This document shows positions 21,498-24,614 of a stretch of 24,614 nt of DNA, piece after piece. The position numbers and the translations under genes were made by a program. The stretch spans positions 1 to 24,614 of the forward strand of contig JALONF010000021.1 of NCBI GenBank assembly GCA_025455085.1, read 5' to 3'. Position 1 is the stretch's first letter; the number at the start of each line of letters is the position of its first letter. The notes beneath the pieces were generated by a model. It was not told where the DNA came from. It was given only the letters and a program-made list of their open reading frames with translations, and ran no database searches. This DNA is from Ignavibacteriaceae bacterium. GTDB taxonomy: Bacteria > Bacteroidota > Ignavibacteria > Ignavibacteriales > Ignavibacteriaceae.

Positions 21498-23357
21498 TTA
21501 CTCCTCCAACGTCGAAAGATTACCCGGATCAATTCCCAAAGCTCTTGCCTTAAGCACTCTGCGCATAATCTTTCCGCTACGAGTTTTGGGCAACGAATCT
21601 ACAATTTCTATATGTTCCGGCTTTGCTATTGGTCCGACTTCGTGCCCGACGTGCTGCCTTAATTCTTCTATCAGCTTATCACTTTTTTGATAGCCTGTTT
21701 TCAGAATTACGAAAGTGTGAATAGCATGACCTTTAATTTCGTGCGGAAGTCCAATTGCTGCCGCTTCGGCCACAGCCTGATGACTGACAAGTGCGCTTTC
21801 AATTTCAGCAGTACCGAGACGATAACCAGAAACTTTAATAACATCGTCAACTCTTCCTATAATCCAGTAATAGCCGTCCTCATCTCGTCGTGCGGAATCA
21901 CCAGTCATATACATTCCGGGGAAACGATTCCAGTATTGTTGAATATATCGATCAGGATCGTTCCATATTGTTCTTAGCATCGAAGGCCAGGGATTTTTTA
22001 TTACGAGGAAGCCTTCTTCATTATCTTTCACAGGTTTTCCTTCCTCATCAACTATATCCATCTTTAAACCGGGAAATGGTTTTGTTCCCGAACCAGGTTT
22101 AAGAGGAGTGCAAGGCATCGGAGTAATCATAAACATTCCTGTCTCAGTCTGCCACCAAGTATCCATAACAGGACATCGTTCGCCACCAATAACTTTGTGT
22201 TCACCCACGCTTCCTAATAATCTCAATGAAGAAAGATTATGACGTTTAACCCATGCATCGCCAAATCTCATAAATCCTCTGATAGCGGTTGGTGCCGTGT
22301 AGAGAATATTTATTCCGTACTTCTCGATCATTCCCCACCAGCGGCTCGGGTACGGATAAGTCGGTGCACCTTCGTACATAAAAGATGTTGCACCATTCAG
22401 AAATGGACCATAGACAATATAGCTGTGTCCGGTAACCCAACCGGGATCAGCGGCACACCAGAACCGGTCTTCTTCGTGGATGTCAAATACATATTTTAAA
22501 GTGGTGTAAGTCCCAACCATATAACCGCCGTGAGTGTGCATTATTGCTTTCGGCTTTCCAGTTGTTCCAGATGTGTATAGCAGATACAATGGATCTTCAG
22601 CATCCATCATTTCTATGTCACAGGCATTTCCAGCTATCGGTAATGACATTAACTCGTGATACCACATATCCCTTCCGAATTCCATATTAATTTCGTGACC
22701 TGTTCTTTTAACAACGAGTACACTTTCAACAGTCGCTGCACGCTGCAGAGCTTCATCAGCAATCTTTTTTAATTCAACAATTTTTCCTCTTTGATAGGCA
22801 CCATCGGCTACAATTAACACTTTTGATTGACTATCTTCTAATCTTTCGTGAAGAGCTTCAACAGAAAAGCCACCGTAAACAACGCTATGAATTGCACCTA
22901 TTCGAGCACAGGCAAGCATTGCAGTAACAATCTCCGGAATTCTTCCCATATAAATTGTAACTCTGTCACCCTTCTTAACACCAAGGCTTCTCAATACATT
23001 TGCGAAGCGACAGGTTTCTCTTTTTAATGCAAAGTAAGAGAGAGATTTAAATTCACCATTTTCACCTTCCCAAATCAAAGCAACTTTGTTTCGTCTGTAA
23101 GTTTCGCAATGAACATCAAGGCAGTTATAAGCAATATTAGTCTTACCATTAACAAACCATTTGTAGAAAGGTTTCTTTGAGTCGTCAAGAACTTTATCCC
23201 ATTTTTTGAACCAATGAAGTTCACCTGCTTCTTTTTCCCAAAAACCTAAATAATCCTTTTCTGCTGATTGATAAAGATGCTCGCATTTTGCGTGTGCGCT
23301 TTTAATTATTTCTTCAGATGGATAAAAAACTTCGCCAGATAGTTTTCTTTCTGCCAT
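21498..23357 (-). CDS. acs: Acetyl-CoA synthetase, AMP-forming, with an apparent ten-residue gap
   Basis: This 619-residue adenylating enzyme makes acetyl-CoA from acetate, ATP and CoA. Motifs are all in order: P-loop TSGTTGKPK (262-270), ADPGWVTGHSY, DTWWQTE (399-405), TGDSARRDEDGYYWIIGRVD, IKVSGYRLGTAEIE, and the catalytic lysine in PKTRSGKIMRR (Lys596), the residue acetylated by Pat-type regulators in Salmonella. The oddity is at residues 384-390: family members read VGEPINPEAW.WY before (H/Y)KVIGG, but here VGE runs straight into HKVIGG. About ten residues (30 bp) of the adenine-binding GEP segment are absent in frame. The gene is single, divergent from the cysteine-rich gene at 23521. 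It may supply acetyl-CoA from the acetate released by the citrate-lyase cluster. The ATG at 23357 begins the usual MAERK-type N-terminus. Confidence 0.95.
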   Translation of the reverse strand: MAERKLSGEVFYPSEEIIKSAHAKCEHLYQSAEKDYLGFWEKEAGELHWFKKWDKVLDDSKKPFYKWFVNGKTNIAYNCLDVHCETYRRNKVALIWEGENGEFKSLSYFALKRETCRFANVLRSLGVKKGDRVTIYMGRIPEIVTAMLACARIGAIHSVVYGGFSVEALHERLEDSQSKVLIVADGAYQRGKIVELKKIADEALQRAATVESVLVVKRTGHEINMEFGRDMWYHELMSLPIAGNACDIEMMDAEDPLYLLYTSGTTGKPKAIMHTHGGYMVGTYTTLKYVFDIHEEDRFWCAADPGWVTGHSYIVYGPFLNGATSFMYEGAPTYPYPSRWWGMIEKYGINILYTAPTAIRGFMRFGDAWVKRHNLSSLRLLGSVGEHKVIGGERCPVMDTWWQTETGMFMITPMPCTPLKPGSGTKPFPGLKMDIVDEEGKPVKDNEEGFLVIKNPWPSMLRTIWNDPDRYIQQYWNRFPGMYMTGDSARRDEDGYYWIIGRVDDVIKVSGYRLGTAEIESALVSHQAVAEAAAIGLPHEIKGHAIHTFVILKTGYQKSDKLIEELRQHVGHEVGPIAKPEHIEIVDSLPKTRSGKIMRRVLKARALGIDPGNLSTLEE

Positions 23358-23520
23358 TTTAATTTTTCCTCAGCTAGTGGGATAAATAAGAATTTATTTT
23401 ACGTGAAGTTAAAACATACAAGCCAGATATTCAATAATATTAAATTCTTTATAAGAGCCTATTGCTAATTAGCTTAAGTTTTACATTTTTGTAGTAGACA
23501 AAGTTTACTATGGAGGTAAT

Positions 23521-23988
23521 ATGAATTCAATATTTGACAAAAACGGTGTGATGATTTTTCCGAACCCGCTGCATAAAACTATTCGTGAGAGCAAACAGGT
23601 TCTTATCGTTAAAGAATGTTACTGTCCCAATGGACATAATTTAATCAACAGAAAAGCAATGTTCGGAAATTTTCCGGGGATACTTCTTAAAATCAGACAA
23701 AAAAATGATGAAGGACTTATTGCACTCAGTCCGGTTTACGGTGATAAATCCAAGATAAGTCTGAATATAGAATTAATTGATAAGGAAATCCTGGGAGTTT
23801 ATTGCCCGGATTGTGAAGTAAAATTACCAATATTTTCGAAATGCGAATGTGGTGCTGATTTGATAGGTATGTTCTTAACTAAAGATTCTTCATTCAAGGA
23901 AGTTGCTGCAATCTGTACGAGAGTGAATTGTTTTAACTCTCAGCTTAAAAGCAGTGAGGATATCATCTCGAAAATAATGAATGTCTAA
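23521..23988 (+). CDS. Unknown cysteine-rich protein, probably zinc-binding
   Basis: I do not recognise this 155-residue protein. It has no signal peptide and no membrane segment. Cysteines occur in pairs typical of zinc ribbons: ECYCPNGHN (Cys33, Cys35, His39), VYCPDCEV (Cys95, Cys98), KCECGADL (Cys108, Cys110) and CTRVNC (Cys132, Cys137). The stretch between, GNFPGILLKIRQKNDEGLIA, is beta-rich. A strong ribosome site GGAGGT (23512-23517) precedes the ATG. The gene is alone, divergent from acs and convergent with the heme-domain gene. Metal binding is inferred from the cysteine spacing; a function cannot be given. Confidence 0.7.
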   Translation: MNSIFDKNGVMIFPNPLHKTIRESKQVLIVKECYCPNGHNLINRKAMFGNFPGILLKIRQKNDEGLIALSPVYGDKSKISLNIELIDKEILGVYCPDCEVKLPIFSKCECGADLIGMFLTKDSSFKEVAAICTRVNCFNSQLKSSEDIISKIMNV

Positions 23989-24006
23989 AGGAAACTTCTC
24001 TTAATC

Positions 24007-24450
24007 TTATTTATATCTAGGTGATTTTTCATAACTGCTTCCTGGTTTGACCCAATCCTTGATTAAGTTAATTCTGTAAGGATCAAGCTTTGCATTTGGA
24101 TGAGTGAACGTATACATAGTTAATGGCATTTCTTCTTTTTCAACTTCTTCTACTATTTCTTCAAGTAGTTTTTGTCTCTTGCTTCCATCATACTTATCCC
24201 ACTCAGAAAAATTAAGTCGTTTTCTTCCGTCTTCTACATCTCCTGCAACCATAAATGAAACAGGTGCAATATATGAATACCATGGCCACTCGGTTTCATT
24301 TGAATGACAATCATAGCATGAAGTTCTTAGTATTGAGGCAACGTTTTCAGGCGCATTAATATCCCAAGTAACTGTAGGATTTGTTCTCTCTACAGGAATA
24401 AACTGGATTCCAATCAAAACAATTACTAATAAACCCAATAATTTTTTCAT
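24007..24450 (-). CDS. Heme-binding domain (Haem_bd type) exported protein
   Basis: This 147-residue protein begins with a hydrophobic signal or anchor (MKKLLGLLVIVLIGIQFIPV). It carries one c-type heme motif CYDCH (45-49) in the setting LRTSCYDCHSNETEWPWYSY, followed by PVSFMVAGDVEDGRKRLNFS, a charged helix and EEMPLTMYT (Met108 could be the distal heme ligand). This layout is that of the small Haem_bd family (Pfam14376 type), periplasmic c-type cytochromes of unknown partner. AAGGAAG upstream supports the ATG at 24450. It probably takes part in electron transfer or heme sensing outside the cytoplasm. Confidence 0.9.
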   Translation of the reverse strand: MKKLLGLLVIVLIGIQFIPVERTNPTVTWDINAPENVASILRTSCYDCHSNETEWPWYSYIAPVSFMVAGDVEDGRKRLNFSEWDKYDGSKRQKLLEEIVEEVEKEEMPLTMYTFTHPNAKLDPYRINLIKDWVKPGSSYEKSPRYK

Positions 24451-24516
24451 TTGAAATACTTCCTTTGATTGATGGATATATAATTGATAGTGAGCGAACT
24501 AGAAACAAATGTCTGA

Positions 24517-24550
24517 ATGAATGCATGATTGCATTCACCCATGCATTCAT
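24517..24550. repeat. Inverted repeat with GCATTCA motifs
   Basis: Perfect 11-bp arms ATGAATGCATG (24517-24527) and CATGCATTCAT (24540-24550) enclose a 12-base loop that itself contains GCATTCA. It lies between a probable upstream minus-strand gene and the heme-domain gene. It could be a dispersed repeat or a transcript-end hairpin; no T-run supports a terminator. Confidence 0.5.
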
Positions 24551-24554
24551 CCAA

Positions 24555-24614
24555 TCACGCATTCACTTTTGGTCCTGCTGCAGCGATTTCTTTTTCTGTT
24601 TCCGATTCGTATTC
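24555..24614 (-). CDS. Possible C-terminal end of a minus-strand gene, cut by window edge
   Basis: Reading inward from the window edge on the minus strand gives 19 codons, charged and then Ala/Gly-rich, ending KEIAAAGPKVNA and a TGA at 24557-24555. The composition fits a protein C-terminus, and the stop is followed directly by the inverted repeat. It is too short to identify, and chance open frame cannot be excluded. Confidence 0.3.
   Translation of the reverse strand, partial: EYESETEKEIAAAGPKVNA

Noticed and set aside
24356..24562. Open frame of 68 codons on the minus strand
   Set aside because: Its first part translates the GCATTCA inverted repeat and the rest overlaps the start of the heme-domain gene in another frame.

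Overview
The window suggests a low-GC, Gram-negative bacterium from the Bacteroidota/Ignavibacteriota (Chlorobi-related) side of the tree. This is inferred from a TonB-dependent receptor with an N-terminal carboxypeptidase-regulatory-like domain followed by a DUF4249-like lipoprotein, a PEGA plus Reg_prop-type propeller lipoprotein, a 23S rRNA-intervening-sequence-type four-helix protein, a Haem_bd-type cytochrome, and scattered short palindromic repeats. I see no rRNA, tRNA, CRISPR array or recognisable IS transposase.

Layout. (1) 1-1352, minus strand: the N-terminal part of a beta-class DNA methyltransferase (cut by the window edge) preceded by a GAF-HPt protein. (2) 1568-12234, all plus strand: a tricarboxylic-acid cluster. 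It holds an isocitrate/isopropylmalate dehydrogenase-family enzyme, a CstA-type transporter, an HD-domain protein, an aconitase/homoaconitase-family protein, an MmgE/PrpD protein, a fused CitD-CitE citrate lyase subunit and CitF. Two small accessory genes sit inside it, a four-helix S23-like protein and a GIY-YIG nuclease, and most gaps carry short inverted repeats. (3) 12237-21383, minus strand: an envelope module. In transcription order it is membrane-fusion adaptor, ABC ATPase, two FtsX/MacB-type permeases, TonB-dependent receptor, DUF4249-like lipoprotein, and PEGA/propeller lipoprotein. (4) 21498-23357, minus: AMP-forming acetyl-CoA synthetase. (5) 23521-24614: an unknown cysteine-rich protein (+), a heme-binding-domain protein (-) and the probable tail of one more minus-strand gene.

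How the genes could work together (inference). The plus-strand cluster could interconvert a 2-oxo acid, an isocitrate-type acid, an aconitate-type acid and a citrate-type acid, and cleave the last to oxaloacetate plus acetate with a CitDEF-type lyase. Acetyl-CoA synthetase about 9 kb away could activate the acetate. Direction and exact substrate cannot be read from sequence, and no citC, citG or citX is in the window.

Most unusual points. A GIY-YIG gene lies between two head-to-head repeat units whose ends (TGTCATTGCGA) recur as compact inverted pairs in neighbouring gaps, an arrangement like a REPIN with its nuclease gene. The aconitase gene appears broken near its 3' end by a deletion of roughly 95-100 bp with a frame change. 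Acetyl-CoA synthetase appears to lack about ten conserved residues in frame. The HD protein has Ile where the family's catalytic His is expected. The last three may be real or sequencing/assembly errors.
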